From NCBI RefSeq assembly GCF_003672135.1, contig NC_039506.1:16554001-16618000 (forward strand): 64,000 nucleotides of DNA, read 5' to 3'. Positions 15,001 through 28,157 of this stretch are shown here, piece by piece. The notes under the pieces were generated by a model. The model did no database searches and was not told where the DNA came from. It saw only the letters and a program-made list of their open reading frames with translations. The stretch comes from Ooceraea biroi (Eukaryota > Arthropoda > Insecta > Hymenoptera > Formicidae). A program made the translations under genes and the position numbers. Numbering within the stretch: the first letter of the stretch is position 1; each line of letters begins with the position of its first letter.

Positions 15001-17769
15001 TCCGGTTCTACGCTCTTCCACGCCAGTGAGCAATGTTTCCTTCTCCGACGAAAATTCTTAAACGTGCTGAGAATAAAGGAATAATCATACGTATACACAC
15101 CGTACATACACACACATACATGTGTGCACACGCATCACGATACACGCAGGCTCTCCCCGTTTTTCATCCCAGTGCCCGGAGTTCACGCGTGAACGGCTCG
15201 ACTATCTCGAGTATCCGTCGAAGACCACGTTCGCGACGATTAATGCCGCCGACTTACACAGCGCAACGGACACGATCGATGATGATCCGCTCCAAGGGAT
15301 CGCGCGATCACCGGTTTTAAGTTTAATCTGATCTTTTTGCAAGGATGCAACGGAAAACGTACCGATAACCGCCGCGATCGTCGTCGATACTCCGACGGTT
15401 GCGGAAGCAGCACTTGCACCACACGCGTTTCGCAGTTACCTTTCACGTATACTTGATAAGGGATACGTTCAACGTTCCGCGCCATACAAAATGCCTTATG
15501 TTACAGACGCTATATCAAGTCACGTAGATTGATAATGATTTATACCGCTCATCCTTGCAAACAGCAACACGCACTGTGACCGGATCACGTCCGCTCCATT
15601 AACCAATATTTCGGCAGAACCGGTTTTCATTTTCAAACTTGCAGTGATCTTCGTCGGGATCGGGAATCGACGCCATCACGGCACGCGCACGACTGCGGGC
15701 ACGAAATACCCCGAAGACCGTTGTGTTTGGCCTGGGCAAAGTCAGGCGAGCGTCGGGCCGGCTCTCAATTTTGAAATAGCCATTTCGACTTAAGCGAAAA
15801 AAATGAACAGACCCCCAAAACCCGACGCAATAGACGAAGGCAACCGGATCAAAATAACTGTCATATGAAACAACAGTTTCTCGCGCGGGGCCCGGCCGCG
15901 GCTGCCACCAAGATATCTCCTGCTTTGAGATTACCCTTCTTCTCCCCAGCCCGCCCCTCCCGCCTCTCCCCCTCGCCCTTACCCCGTGATCGCCCCGCGC
16001 TACCAACGGGGGTGCATAAGGCTCCCGTGGGCCCGCAGCAAAAGTACGCCAGGCATGCCGCGGCCACGTGGGACACGTGGATTCGGGTCCCGCGCCCAAT
16101 CTCACTCACAGCACACACTGGGCCGACTCGTCCGATAGAATGTGCCTTCAGTGTTGATTTTATACGAAAAAAATACTAAAATTATACAAAGGGGCCCGAC
16201 ATAGACCGAACGCCCACCCAAAGCCTGACTGGTGCTCGCCCGCTGCCCGTTTATTTCATCCTCTAAGCCGGCTACGCACACACGCATACAGATACAGATA
16301 CAGATCCATGAGATCGTACACGTACGCGCGCGTACGAGGGACGATCGTCGTCGAGAGGACCGCCACTGTCAATCCAGCCACCCTCCTCAAGATCAACAAC
16401 ATCGTTGTGTGGGCACGACGAATTGACGAGACGATGACGATGACGAAGCGCCTAGCGCGGTCATCGGGGGAGACTAGATACCCTCTAATATCTTCGGTAC
16501 ACTTTGGCGCGCGAACTTGGCCACAAGTTCGTCGATTACTGTAACTCGTATCGGGACCATGCGTAAAACATATATCAAATCGACGTAGTGACGTTCTGTT
16601 GTTAATCTCCAGCTGCAAAAGTACACACCCGAAGCACACGGGTGAGCGCGCAGCCACGCGCGTTTCCGGGCGGATCCGCGCGCGATACCACGATGCCTCG
16701 ACCTCGCGTTGGCGCGCTGGCAATTAGGCGCTGGGCGCTAAACGAGGCCACGGCTATCCCATGGGCATTATCGTCCTTTGCGTGACACGCGTACGCTTAA
16801 TAAGATACCTCCGAGACTAGGAGCACAAGCTGTGCCGCACACTGTAACGCATGTATCGCGACGTATGAAAGCTTCGCGCGCGCCTCGCCCGGAAACACGC
16901 CCCACACGCATCCTCGGAAGTGTCCGTCCTCTTGACAACGCTCGCAACGAGACGGTATTATCGCAGAGAAACGGAGAAGCAGAAGAACGACGCGTCCACG
17001 AAGTGACGAAGACGTTTACACACGAAAGTACACGCACATACACATACCATGCACATACAGGTATACGTACACACTCATGCACACACGCGCTACCTATCCA
17101 CACCCTACGAAAATCTTTTAGTTTGTGCAAGGAGTTCGGAACGCTGCTATGCACCGATAACACACACGTGTATTGATTAAATGCAATTACTATGCGATAA
17201 GTATAATTACATAATATATATGTGTACTATGGTCTCTCCCACTCCCCATCAAAGTAATCCGCATGTCGGCGTGGTCGATCTTGCGGCGATCGACGATCGC
17301 CGAGAGAATCGGCGCGCTGCAACGCTCCGATCCGGGGCAGGATGCACCGGAGTGGACGGCGCGTCGTTCGGGATCAGGCGAGGCGATCGTGTCCGACTCT
17401 CGCGATCGCCGCGCCGCCAAGATCGACGCTGCTGGCGCTGCCCACACTCACCGTTCCCCGAGATCCCTTAAAACTTCCCAAATACAAGCGTAGAATTTAA
17501 CCACATTAACTATGAATGACGAGAGCTACGTAAGAGCTAACTAACTAACTACAATTAAACTTACTTAATTATTAACAATTAAACAAACAGTAAAGCAGTA
17601 TAAACAGTAAACGCCCAGTAACCATTGAATTGTGTGTCGACAACTACATAACTAACTACCTACCGTATATCGAAGTAATAGCCGTATGTAAAAGGAAAGA
17701 AAAAAAACTTGTATTCTACCAGTTGTATCAGCCAGTCCAGTTCTAATAAGCAAGCGATTAAAAGTAACC

Positions 17770-18640
17770 CGATACCCGGTTTTAAGTCCCGCTCATTCCC
17801 CAACCCACCCATCCTCTCCCGTCCCTCCTCGCCGCCCCCATCGATCCCGAACCACCCCGACCCCTCTTTAGTGGATCATCCGATTCCCTGCCCTCTCCCG
17901 TTCTCTTTGTCCACGACAATTGTCCCTACCCAATTGCCAACTTGCCGCGAGATCCAGCCCATCTATGGATCCGATCGCGAGCCGTCACTACGAGATCCCT
18001 AATCCCCCTCCGCCCCCTCCATCCGACCGAATTTCCGTAATCGAATCCTCCGTGGTATAATCCAGTCAATATAAAAGGGAAACCCGCCGGATAACCGTAT
18101 TTACCATTAGTGTTTTTGGTAGACAGACTTATAATGAAAACGACTTCGTTTATGATTGTACGCACACGTGTGGGGAGACCATGTAACTTTAGCTCCGCCG
18201 CTCATTGAAGGCCGTCCAAGCGCCCGCGATCGGCGAGCCGCGCCGGACGAGCTCGACGCGCCCGCTCGACGATCGGCCTCGGGACCCCGCCACCGTCGTG
18301 GGGCCCACTTCGCCGTCCTCGCGCGCAAGCACGTGGTGCCCCGACGCCGAGCCGTCGATCGGCGTGTCCCCCCTCCCCCCCGCGACGACCACGTCCTCGA
18401 GCACCGATCGCGAACGCGGACGCGCAAACGCCCCGAAATAACAACCACCAGCTGGTGTTAGCAGCTAGCGCCCCTCTCGACCCCCAACCCCGTAACCAAT
18501 TGTCCCTCGACGTGTCCTCTCTTCTCCATCCTCCTCGAGCCAATCCACCGAAAACACCAACTATCCTCCCAGTCCTCCTCCGCCCTCGCCCCGCTCCCCC
18601 TAAACCCCTTATCCAATCGCAACCCCTCGATTCCCTACGT
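17770..18640 (+). other. C- and pyrimidine-rich stretch within the 25-kb block
   Basis: Two segments (about 17,780-17,940 and 18,480-18,640) are dominated by CCC, CCT and CTCC on the + strand, with a GC-rich segment between them at about 18,190-18,450. This is the only large departure from purine richness in the block. It contains no simple (CT)n run. The proline- and arginine-rich ORFs across it are compositional. Confidence 0.6.
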
Positions 18641-20990
18641 GTTGTATTATCCGTTATTTTCGATATAATATTATATATAGTATACTAATGATATTTAATG
18701 ATAATACGACGATGATAAGAATGGGAGACGTTTGGTCACACACTAATAGGACACCACACGGATTACGCCATCCCCCACACGACCATTCGATCGACACGAT
18801 GGGACAGGGACATTTTACACGAGACACACGTATATACATTGGCACACGCATACGCATACGTACACACAGTACAGATACCAGCAGTAATAGACAGACGTAA
18901 CAGCAGAAATAAAAAAACAATTGATAAACAGAACACTAGTTGCCGTGCAGTTTGTGAACAAAAAAAAACATAATAATGATAACCACCGACCTACCCGCGG
19001 GTCCGCTTCGTTCTTGCCCCGTGAGACTGGGTCGCGCGTTCTCCGCGCGCGCGACGTACAACACACACGGAGGAGACGATCGTTCCCAAAAGAACGAGCT
19101 TACGAAGCAATCGTAAAAATCGTCTCGCCGAATCTCCTCGCATCCGAGGGTACACACACACACATACACACGGTATCCGGACGAGTCAACGATACGATGA
19201 TCGTTACGAGGAGACGCGCGCGACTCGGGCTCACCGACCGGGGCTGAATCTGCCTCAAAGCGTAGCTGAACATTTTTGTACAGGACTTAAACGAGATGCA
19301 ATTAACTGGATGTAAAATCTTGAGTTACAGAGCAGCACTATACATACCACACAGATGATGTATATATTTTTACGTTACAGAATATGCCTGCGCTTAACAC
19401 AGACAAGCGCCATAAGACTGGTTCTCATTTCCCATGACAATGCGTATATACATGCCACCTAAACTTAAACAAGAAAAAGACCCTATATTGTAATGATAAA
19501 ACTTAATGATATTTGTATACAGTATACCGCCTGGTACCGCCGCGACACGGCTACCAGTTTAAACACACACACGCCATGGTCAACGAGACTGGGGCCCGCC
19601 CGCTTGCAACACGGTGAAAATCACGATGAGACTTGCGGATTCGGGAGATCGGCCCGCGGAACGGGATCGGAGAGTCGGACGGGAGCACGGAAGAGGATCC
19701 CTCGATCTTCTCTCCCTCTCCCCGGTGGCTCGCTGGTGAAAATCAAAACGATCGATCGATCGATGCGCGTCCCCCCCGATGCGCGGGCCGAGCGACCTGT
19801 CGAATCGACGCGGCGCGATCCGCCGCGCTGAGATCAAACAGAAGGGCGTAAGTGGATGGTCGAGCAACAAGAATTGGCCCTCGAATTCGCGATAACCCGT
19901 GCGTTTTACACACCGTGGAAATTAACATCCTGATTTTCTCATTAGGCCGTTATGCCCACCGAGCTCTATTAAAAACTCGTGCCGAGGAACCAAAAGCGAG
20001 GAAACACGAAAACGAAAAAAACAACACCGAGACGGAGAGATGCAGGTGAACAGCCGGCACCGTCGTCAGCTGTTTGCGAGGAACGGGATGCAAAAGACGA
20101 ACGAACAGCCCAGGGAGTGTTGCTTGCGGGTACCCCGACAGAAGCATAACGCGGGTAGGAGTTTCTAAACAAGAATTCTCGACGTGTCCGAGTGGCGACT
20201 GCGCGACTCGGCTCGCGGGAAGGTCCTAATTTTCCAAAAAAAAAAAAACAAAGTTAAGAATAATGAACACTAAATCCATACTCCCGAGACTCGTCGGCGT
20301 TGGCGCGATCGGACGATCGGGCGAACGGGACGGCTTCGAAGCGTGCCGCACGACGCGATCGACGCCACTCCATCGACGAGAAATAAATAAAAAAGAAAAA
20401 AAAAGAGCAAAAGTACGGGCCTAAACGACGAGAGTACGGTAACTCCCGCGATTCAGCGCGCGAACGATCCTCCTCGAGGAACGCTCTCGGTCGCCGATTG
20501 GCCGATCCGCGTGCCGATGGCCGACGTGCCGGGAGATATTCACGACACACGTTTGAGTTGCAGTGCAAGCGAACATCTGTAGAGCCATATACGTATAGTA
20601 TGTTGTTGTATCTTAAATGATGAAAATGATGACAATTAAACGTAGTAAGTGTACATTTTTATAAAGGTCGCGGTTGCATTTCGAAAGACGAAAAAGAAAA
20701 AAAAGAAATACGTTAGATGCGGCAGACAAAAATAAAGGGGCGACATATTCGTAGCAAGGAATCATGATAATAATATTAATTTGAGGAAAAAAAAAAGCGA
20801 AAACGAGAGAAAGGGAAAAAGAGCGAGAGATTTAAATAGGTGATCGTGAGCGCGTGACAGTGAGTGCGAAAGAGGGAGCGAAAGCGTATTACGAGAGCGA
20901 ATTACGAGTAGAATACGGCGCGTGACCGCAAGAGAGTGATAGAGAGTGAGCGCGATGGTACACGAGCGAGAGATGAGCTGAGGAAGGCGA

Positions 20991-21016
20991 GAGAGAAAGA
21001 GAGAGAGAGAGAGAAA
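20991..21016 (+). repeat. (GA)n microsatellite
   Basis: A perfect to near-perfect GA run on the + strand. Confidence 0.9.
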
Positions 21017-23825
21017 TGACGAAATGTCGAGCGGGGTTGAATATCCTACTGTCGCGATTGGCGGCCTGGTCACCGGCGATCCCGTCCGTAACGGATGCAG
21101 GTTTAGATGTGTAAAAAAGTGAATTTAAAAAGAAAGAATATCAACTTTATCTATCCTCTCATGGTTTCTAGGATGTTCTAAAGAAGTTATTGTAAAAAGA
21201 CAAGATGAAAGATCTATTATAGGGGAGGAAACGAGTGAGCGAGTGCGTTGGGAATTGGGCGGGTCTTGACGAGCGTTTTGCGGGAGTGTGTACTTTTTGG
21301 GGGTAGCTGTGTGCGCGAGAGCTCGACGAACACGTCGAGAGAAAATTTATTGTACATTTTCGGGAACGTTTTGGTCGCCCGGTGACCGCGCCTCGATCTC
21401 GATGCAAGCTCGGAACTGCGGAGGTGCCAAGAAGGTGGTAATTGCGCCGCGCAGGGAGACATCGGTGATCCACGGATCACGCGGGGGTTGTACTCGTTGC
21501 CATTATGAATGAATGATCGCGCGCGCGCGCGTGCGTGCGTAATCACAAATTGTAAATGTCTCTCCTCGTGGTGGCGTCCAAAGTCACGCAAGCCGAAACT
21601 TCCTCTTCGGTTCACAAAGTTGACGTTCGCGGAATTTTTCGGAAGAAGAAGAAGATGACGATGAAAAAGAGGGAAAGTCGCAGGGACGATATCGTAAAAC
21701 GTTGAAAAAAGCAACTGGCAAAAACGGTCCTTGCATCACTCGCGCTTGCATCATTGCTTGGCGCTCCCGTTCGTTCCGAGCTGAAACACGCTTGTTTCGA
21801 TTTCGAAATCGCGATTATGTCTTTTTATATATTTTTGGCAAAGATACCATTTAAGTATCATAAAGAAGAAAAAAAGAGTTAGCGCAAGAAGTACACGAAA
21901 ATGATGAAAGACCGATAGAATATCGGAAGCGTATCACTTCCAGGATTTGGAAAAAAAATTTCGTCAGATCGAAAGTTTACGGTGACGAAAGATAGGGTGG
22001 TAGGAAAAGAGCGAGAGAGCAAGAGAGAGTGAGAAAGTAAAACAGAAAGTGTATGTGTGTGTGTATCAGTGTGAGAGAGAGAAAGAGAGTGAGCACATGT
22101 GAACACAAGGGTGCGAGAGAAAGAGGGGGAGAGAACGGGACAAGAAAACGGTGGTAAAATAATATTTAAATATTCGTATCAAAACAAAAAATGTGTAGGG
22201 CCTCGAACTACTGGCGACCGAATGAAACAAGAGAGATACGAAAAGATGCGAAACGATAGCAAAGGAGAGAAAGAGAGAGGCCGAACTACTAAAAATATTT
22301 ATAATATATGGCTACAAGTACAAATTACTTCGACTACTGAGCGTAGGTGTATTGATGTGTGAACAAAATTTGGTTGGCCGATGACCGTTTTTGAAACCAT
22401 CATACTGCGTATCAAAGTATGTAAAATTTATTGAATAAACGCTAGCGTATTATGATATAATGTAATCTAATAATGTAATATTGTAATGACGAGTCTAAAT
22501 GATGATGTTACCTTGAGGTTTAGGAGCGCGCGTGAGAGTGCACGTGAATGAAAAAAAGAGAGGACAAAAGAGATTATTGTGCATACGAAAACAAAAAAAA
22601 TGATGACAAATTACACCTTTATAACGATTATCGGTATGATTACGATTATTATTGCGATTAACTATCGTCAGTCACCCGTCTACTACTTATTATTGACATT
22701 GTTCGTTGACGGTTTCGTCCAATCCCCTCCCCCATAACTATGTACATTACGTTATCTCCTACCCTATCGTGATTATGATTGTCACCGTTGTCATTATTAC
22801 GGCGATTGATTGCATTGATTGTACGTACATACGATGCGTGACAGCGAAACGATGTATAAGTTGTTCACAATTTCGAGACACATATACGTTCTTGGCAAAC
22901 TATACAAAAAACGAAGAGATCGACTCGAGCGCTTAAAGTGAGGAGACATTCAGATTGACTGATGCGTGGGTGCGTGATTGCGCATATAAGCGAGACAGTT
23001 TGAATTGCGGCGAGCAAGTGGTACGAAAGGGAATGCCACGCGAGACGAGAGAAACGGAAAAAGTGTCAAGAGAGATGAGTAGCGTGCAAATGTGCGTGCG
23101 CGAGTGCGTGCAAGACTGCGTCTGCGAGAGTAAGAGTAAAAGGGAGAGAGAAAGAGAGAGAAAAAGAGCGCGCGCGCGAGTGCGAGTGAGAGAGAAAGAG
23201 CGATTGAGATCGGTGAAGAGTGTGCGAGCGACGAAAGTTAGCGAGGGAGAAAATTCACACGGTAAAATTATTCGCACGGGTGAGAAATCGTCCGATGGTC
23301 TGCGCGGCGCGTGAAACGCACACGAAAACGTGCGCAAAACCGATAAGAGTCACCCACTCGGCGATGAAGAAAAAGAAACGTAGGTCTAAGGGCAATAGCA
23401 CGAGGCTATTTTCCGAATCAAAGCGAAGATGAAGAAAAATTCCTATAAACTCGCCCGCATCCGGCAGCGACGCGCTTTCCGCGCCTCACGAAATTCTATT
23501 TTTGTAAGCATATTTCTATAAAGGTATACTAACGATACGGCAAAATTTATTATTCCTAGTGTGGTGAAAATGAAAATTGAACGTTTAGATTTCGTTAGTA
23601 TAGTGTAAAGATGAAAAAAAATTAATGATGTCTAGGTCCTATTCGTGTACTTAAAGGTGAACTATAAGGAGAATAAAATTATATCGTCGGCGGCGTCGTA
23701 GGTTGTAAAATTGTACATAAATTATTGCAAGAGGAGGCGCAGTGAGTCGCATCGCTGGCTCGTGCTGCGTGGCTAGTTTTCCTTATATATCTTTGGCTAA
23801 ATAAAAGGCGGAAACACGCACGTAA

Positions 23826-23903
23826 AAGAGAGAGAGAGAGAGCGAGAGAGAAAGAGAGAGAGAGAGAGCACGCGAGAGAGAGAGTGAGAGAGTGAGAGAG
23901 AGC
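23826..23903 (+). repeat. (GA)n microsatellite
   Basis: About 78 bases of GA with GCGAGA and GTGAGA interruptions. More GA tracts follow at 24,072-24,160, 24,588-24,635 and 25,087-25,113, all with GA on the + strand. Confidence 0.9.
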
Positions 23904-24240
23904 TAGGCACCTCTTTTTCGACACGGGAGTCAAAATTTGCATTCTCTCGCCGCGAAAGGCCGTCAGACGTACCCCGGACGTTCCTAGATATATATCGTGG
24001 CCATAAAACGAAGAGTGGTTCGAGACTATTTCGTCGCGAATCGGACCTAAAAAGAGTATTAAACGGAGTGATAGAGAAAGTGAGCACGAAAGAGAGGACG
24101 GGAGCGAGCATGAGAAAGAGAGAACGCAAGAGAGAGAAAGGGAACGAGAGAAAGAGAGAACGATCGCCCTCCCTTCTCAAAGCCCGAGAGTGAATTCGAC
24201 GACGATGCACTGCCGCTTTTTGAAGCAAAGAAAAACAAAA

Positions 24241-24297
24241 AATAATATATATAAATATAAATATATTATATTATATATAGATAGATAGATAGATAGA
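24241..24297 (+). repeat. AT-rich palindromic stretch followed by (GATA)n
   Basis: A TA-rich segment of overlapping ATATATA palindromes runs directly into about five copies of GATA. Confidence 0.85.
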
Positions 24298-25367
24298 GGC
24301 ACCAAAAATGGCAGACATGGCGGAAATCGTGCGAAATTCCGCGCGCGGCTGGATGAAACGCGGAGGGCGCCTCGTGCGAATTTCTTACGTTTGGAATCAC
24401 GATTTCAGTTCTGCACCCCTCGCGACCAATAGTCTGAACGTTTCGTTTGTTCCTTGTTTCTAGACGAGCGGCGCCTTTTCTCTGGAACGCGTTAAACGTC
24501 ACGTATGATTTTCCACTTTTTCACTGCGACACCACAAAGTATTTTCAGAGACGATTCACGATTCACAGATAGAGATCGAGCGAAAGCGAGAATGAGAGAT
24601 AGTGAAAGAAAGAGAAAGAGTGAGAGAGCGAGAGAAGATGCGAATCGGCGAGATGCAAAGAAGGAGAGATCGGTGCAAGGGGAGGGCTAGCGAAGGAGAC
24701 GAGAGAAAAAGGGTGGACAATAGAAACACGCGTGCGAGGGTGGAAACTATCGACTACCAACCCCGAAGACGCGAGATCGAAGGCGAAACGATCGCGAGTT
24801 CGACCGTTCGATTTCGCGCAGTTTCCTTCCGCGGAGTCGGGTTTAATTCGCGTAGAGATGCGCGAATCGAGCATCGGCGATTTCGAAGTAGGCGAGCGCA
24901 CGTGAAACGTTGTAGGAAGCAAGACCAGAAGGGAGAGAAAGGTGGGCGGAAAGAACGTGTGCGTGTGTGTGCGCGCGTACGTGTGGCGTAAGGCACGAAA
25001 GGAGCGCGAAAGGGCGAGGAGAGAAAGGGCGTGAAAAAGGTACGAGCGAAAGGTACGCGAGTGAGATGACGAGAGTGATCAGAGAGAAGCGAGAAAGAGA
25101 GAGAGAGAGAAGACACAAGAGTATCGTAGTACACGGAGACACGCACATGTACACACGCGCAAACACATGGAACTGCATACAGATACATACACGCGACATA
25201 TATTGAAAACACAAAGACACGCAATATTATATATATACGACTCCATAGATGATGGCGCGGCACACTCACATAGTGTCTCTCGGATTGTTCCACAAAACTT
25301 TTCATTCGAGTTTGCTTCAAGAAATCTTCTGTTTTCTAATGTATGACGTGTTGTTGTCGATATATAA

Positions 25368-25391
25368 AATAAACTTAATAAAAAAAATAAA
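25368..25391 (+). terminator. Cluster of three poly(A) signals
   Basis: Three AATAAA hexamers start at 25,368, 25,377 and 25,386, followed within 40 bases by T/G-containing sequence. This is the most convincing cleavage and polyadenylation site on the + strand upstream of UXT. It coincides with the end of the GA-biased block, so I take it as the likely 3' end of that transcript. Confidence 0.55.
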
Positions 25392-25400
25392 TATCATGCG

Positions 25401-27700
25401 GTATATGTCTGGCAACCTTTATTCGTGCATATCCCTTCGTGCGGCCGTCCGCGATTTCCTCCACATTTCGCATTCCCAACATACGCGGATCGCCTATTTC
25501 CGTCGTGAGAAAGACGTATTTATATACCCCAAGGGCAGTACACGATCCATCGATAAAAGACAAGAGAGCAACAAAGTTCTACTTTGATCCATTTGGCCGA
25601 CCTGAAGACGGGAGTACCTGCTGGTGAGGCAGTCTCCTCGACTTAGCACCCTCCGAGGCAATCTCGCGTACTATTTCTCACAATTACGCCAACGGCTTTT
25701 GATAGCTACACGTGTGTGAAATTTCAATGCAAAAAAACGTTCGAAAGGGCAATCAGAACGGGTGCCCGATCGGGATGTGCGCCATTCAACTTGCACCCAT
25801 CTAAATCTCGCGAGCGTCCTATCGAGATTTCCGATAAAAATACCGTAGCATTTTTTTTTCGCCAACCAACTTTTCCCTGGTGAAAGCTTGCACGAGGGAC
25901 AGCGAGTCAATTTTTTCGAAGCATATTTTATCCGTGATCAACGGCTCTGCCGCAGTTCCCCCCCGTCACGTCTGACAAGATATTTTAGCGTCGTCTATGT
26001 ATTATAAAACGATTCCGCAGCTACCTTGTATTGAGAAATCCGAGGAATCTATTATAAACCGCCTGAATCTGCCTTTATGGCACAGAAAGGTAAGGGTAAA
26101 ATCGCGCGTTTCCGATTAAACTACGTAACACGTGGCACGAACGTTCTTACGCATAAGTCTTGCTCGACACCGTCTTGCCATACTTTGAGAACGTTTGCGC
26201 GGGCGAGCGTGCCTTAGATCGTCGCTCGGAGAAAATGCTAATGACGAAAAGCTAATGAAACGCATGCAGGAGGGAGGACCCTCTCAAACGCGAAAGGACG
26301 TTCTGGCTGAAAAGCTCGAGCCGTTGCTCCGGTCTTCCGAGAGACGGAGTAACCGAGAACCACCCTGAAGCATGTAAATTCGCTTACGCATCTCCAAGGG
26401 CCATCCACCCTACGAACAAACAGCCCGCGCGAGAAAGAGAGACTTTATCCGGCGCGCTTCATTAGACCCTTAATGAAATTTCAACACTTTAACGCCCCGG
26501 CGAACCGAGAAACATATAACCAGTGAACTCGTTTTCACGCCTGGCTGCCACGTATCTTCGCCGTGGGCTCTCTCGGGTCCTTCGAGTTTCCTCCATCCCT
26601 CACGGAGCATCTCGTCTCGGAAGGAAAACAAGGGTAGAAACAACCCCTTACCCCTCTAAGAGGATGATCGTGCACCCAAGACGTGCGTGAGTGGTTGCTG
26701 CTTCAGCTCGCGAGTGGCGATCCTGCAGCAGGCTGACCGAAACTGCTGGTCAGGCGATGGCGATAAACTATTGCGAATGCCGACCGAGCAACACAAATAA
26801 CGTAGAATGATAACCAAACAGGAATTCTCGGATATTCTGCAGTTACCATTACACAGGCTCGATTTTCACAACTCCGACTTACGGTCACTAATCTTTAGTT
26901 TGCAAAATATCCGCTACGAGCCTCCACTGTTTTTTATTGAAAGTAGTACGTAGTAAAAATCAAAGTAGTAATACGACAAAGTTAAATTAAATCATAAGTA
27001 AATTGAATTAATTTCTGTTTTCAAGTAATACAACTGAAGAATCAGTCAAAAATTTGTGATTTCCAAGTAATTATATTTCGAATTATATTTCCAACGAGTG
27101 ATAAGATTGTTTTATGGGCAGAAGTTTATGCAGGGGTCATGTAATATTATTGGCTGTCAGTAGTCTAAGAGATTTAAAAATTATTTTCTTTTTTCGAAAT
27201 GCTGTCGAAAACCAAAATCTCAAGGGAAACTGAATCTTTCTTGAGAGTCTTGAGGACTTAATGAATGAATTGGCTGTGAATATTCTTTACACGTAATAGG
27301 GGTAGATAATGTATGCATAAGTGCACTTTGGTAAACACTTGGAACTTATTATGCAAGAGCCTTTAACTCATAATACAGCGCAGCAGCAGCAGCTTAAGTC
27401 GCAAAGTACAAGATGCACGCGTATGAAGAGAGAACAGGGAAAAAATGCTAGGAAGGCTACTTTCATACATATTTGCATAAGTGGCTGTATCGAAAATTTG
27501 ATAGGGGGGATAAAAGAAGCACTTTTCAAACATCCCATCTTGTCTTGGCTAGCGTTTCAGACAATCTCTTTAATCAGTATTAGAAATGTAATCTTTCAGA
27601 CTTGGTTTTTCTTAATAATCAAGGAAGCACTGAGAGTGACAGCCACTTTAATCTGTATCTTATTAATTACAATAAATATTAATTTACTTTATTAATTACA
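25401..27700. other. Intergenic stretch, nothing assigned
   Basis: Mixed-composition DNA between the poly(A) cluster and the 3' end of UXT, becoming AT-rich after about 26,930. I see no protein-like ORF: a 124-codon frame at 27,321-27,695 has no ATG start and no recognisable domain. I see no RNA gene and no clear repeat. Confidence 0.6.
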
Positions 27701-27706
27701 ATAAGT

Positions 27707-27712
27707 TTTATT
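27707..27712 (-). terminator. UXT poly(A) signal overlapping the stop codon
   Basis: On the - strand the last codons read GAA TAA and the next bases are AAC, so the stop TAA lies inside an AATAAA hexamer. A second AATAAA follows 14 bases further on (plus 27,688-27,693). If the first is used, the 3' UTR would be only about 15-30 nt. Confidence 0.6.
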
Positions 27713-28157
27713 CCTTTGAAACGTTTTCTCCGATTCCTTGTAACTCTCCTATCGCAAGAAGTATTAATTTAATGTGAGCATTGGTCATGGCAATCGCTTT
27801 TCGCAAATTAGCAACTTGTCGTTCTAGCAACTTGCTCCGTACATTTATAAACGTGAGGGCTTCATCCAACGTGAATTCGACATAAATCCCTAAACCGATA
27901 TTCAATAAGATCTCTGAAACATCTGTAACGTGTGCTTGCATAAAAAAGTTATGTCCAATATCGATCTTGGTATTAAAACCGGTTTTGTTCATATTCGTAT
28001 TCTGGAATGTCGTTATCACTGATTGCAATTGCAAAAATTCGGCAATGTCAGCATTTTTCGCATCGAGCTTGTTTTCCAATTGTTTGAGATCTTCTTTTAA
28101 CACCTCGTTCACAAACGTCTCAAACTGCACAACCTTTTGGTGAATTTGCGGCTCCAT
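27708..28157 (-). CDS. UXT: UXT, prefoldin-like alpha-type chaperone subunit
   Basis: A 149-residue protein in one uninterrupted frame, close to the 157 residues of human UXT. UXT (ART-27) is an alpha-class prefoldin-like subunit of the R2TP/prefoldin-like (URI) co-chaperone complex and has roles in transcription. Family blocks are visible in order: an N-terminal coiled coil with FETFVNEVLKEDL (residues 12-24) and FLQLQSV (about 41-47); the central beta-hairpin region with DIGHNFF (about 66-72) and, further on, GLGIYVEFTLDEALTF (about 88-103); then the C-terminal coiled coil ending in AHIKLILLAIGELQGI (about 127-142). The ATG at 28,157 fits the family N-terminus. The upstream bases on this strand include a possible 3' splice site (about 28,179), so a 5' UTR intron is possible. 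It lies head-to-head with a + strand ORF, and its neighbour dsx is also a UXT neighbour in Papilio. Confidence 0.93.
   Translation of the reverse strand: MEPQIHQKVVQFETFVNEVLKEDLKQLENKLDAKNADIAEFLQLQSVITTFQNTNMNKTGFNTKIDIGHNFFMQAHVTDVSEILLNIGLGIYVEFTLDEALTFINVRSKLLERQVANLRKAIAMTNAHIKLILLAIGELQGIGENVSKE

Larger units (their letters stand above)
1..25400 (+). other. Long non-coding, probably transcribed block (candidate 3' UTR of an upstream gene)
   Basis: No ORF here has protein-like composition; those present are low-complexity translations of microsatellites or chance frames in GC-rich DNA. The + strand is purine-rich over long stretches (for example 3,540-4,770, 6,120-6,830, 20,680-21,030, 21,640-22,300, 22,930-23,450 and 23,820-25,110), and every (GA)n tract has GA on this strand. 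AATAAA hexamers on + occur at 1,563, 12,340, 13,548, 22,434 and 23,800, with a triple cluster at 25,368-25,391, after which the composition changes. This suggests a continuous + strand untranslated region with several possible poly(A) sites. The window starts inside it, so its gene is not seen. Given UXT and dsx downstream, prospero is the best guess: it neighbours dsx in other insects and has a very long neural 3' UTR in Drosophila. The alternatives are a long non-coding RNA or plain intergenic DNA. Confidence 0.4.

Noticed and set aside
18107..18543. Arg/Gly/Pro-rich ORFs on both strands in GC-rich DNA
   Set aside because: All frames are open because stop codons are rare in this composition. 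No protein features.
27321..27695. 124-codon + strand frame downstream of UXT
   Set aside because: Begins at a non-ATG codon and runs antisense into the UXT 3' end. The hydrophobic end comes from ATT/TTA-rich DNA.
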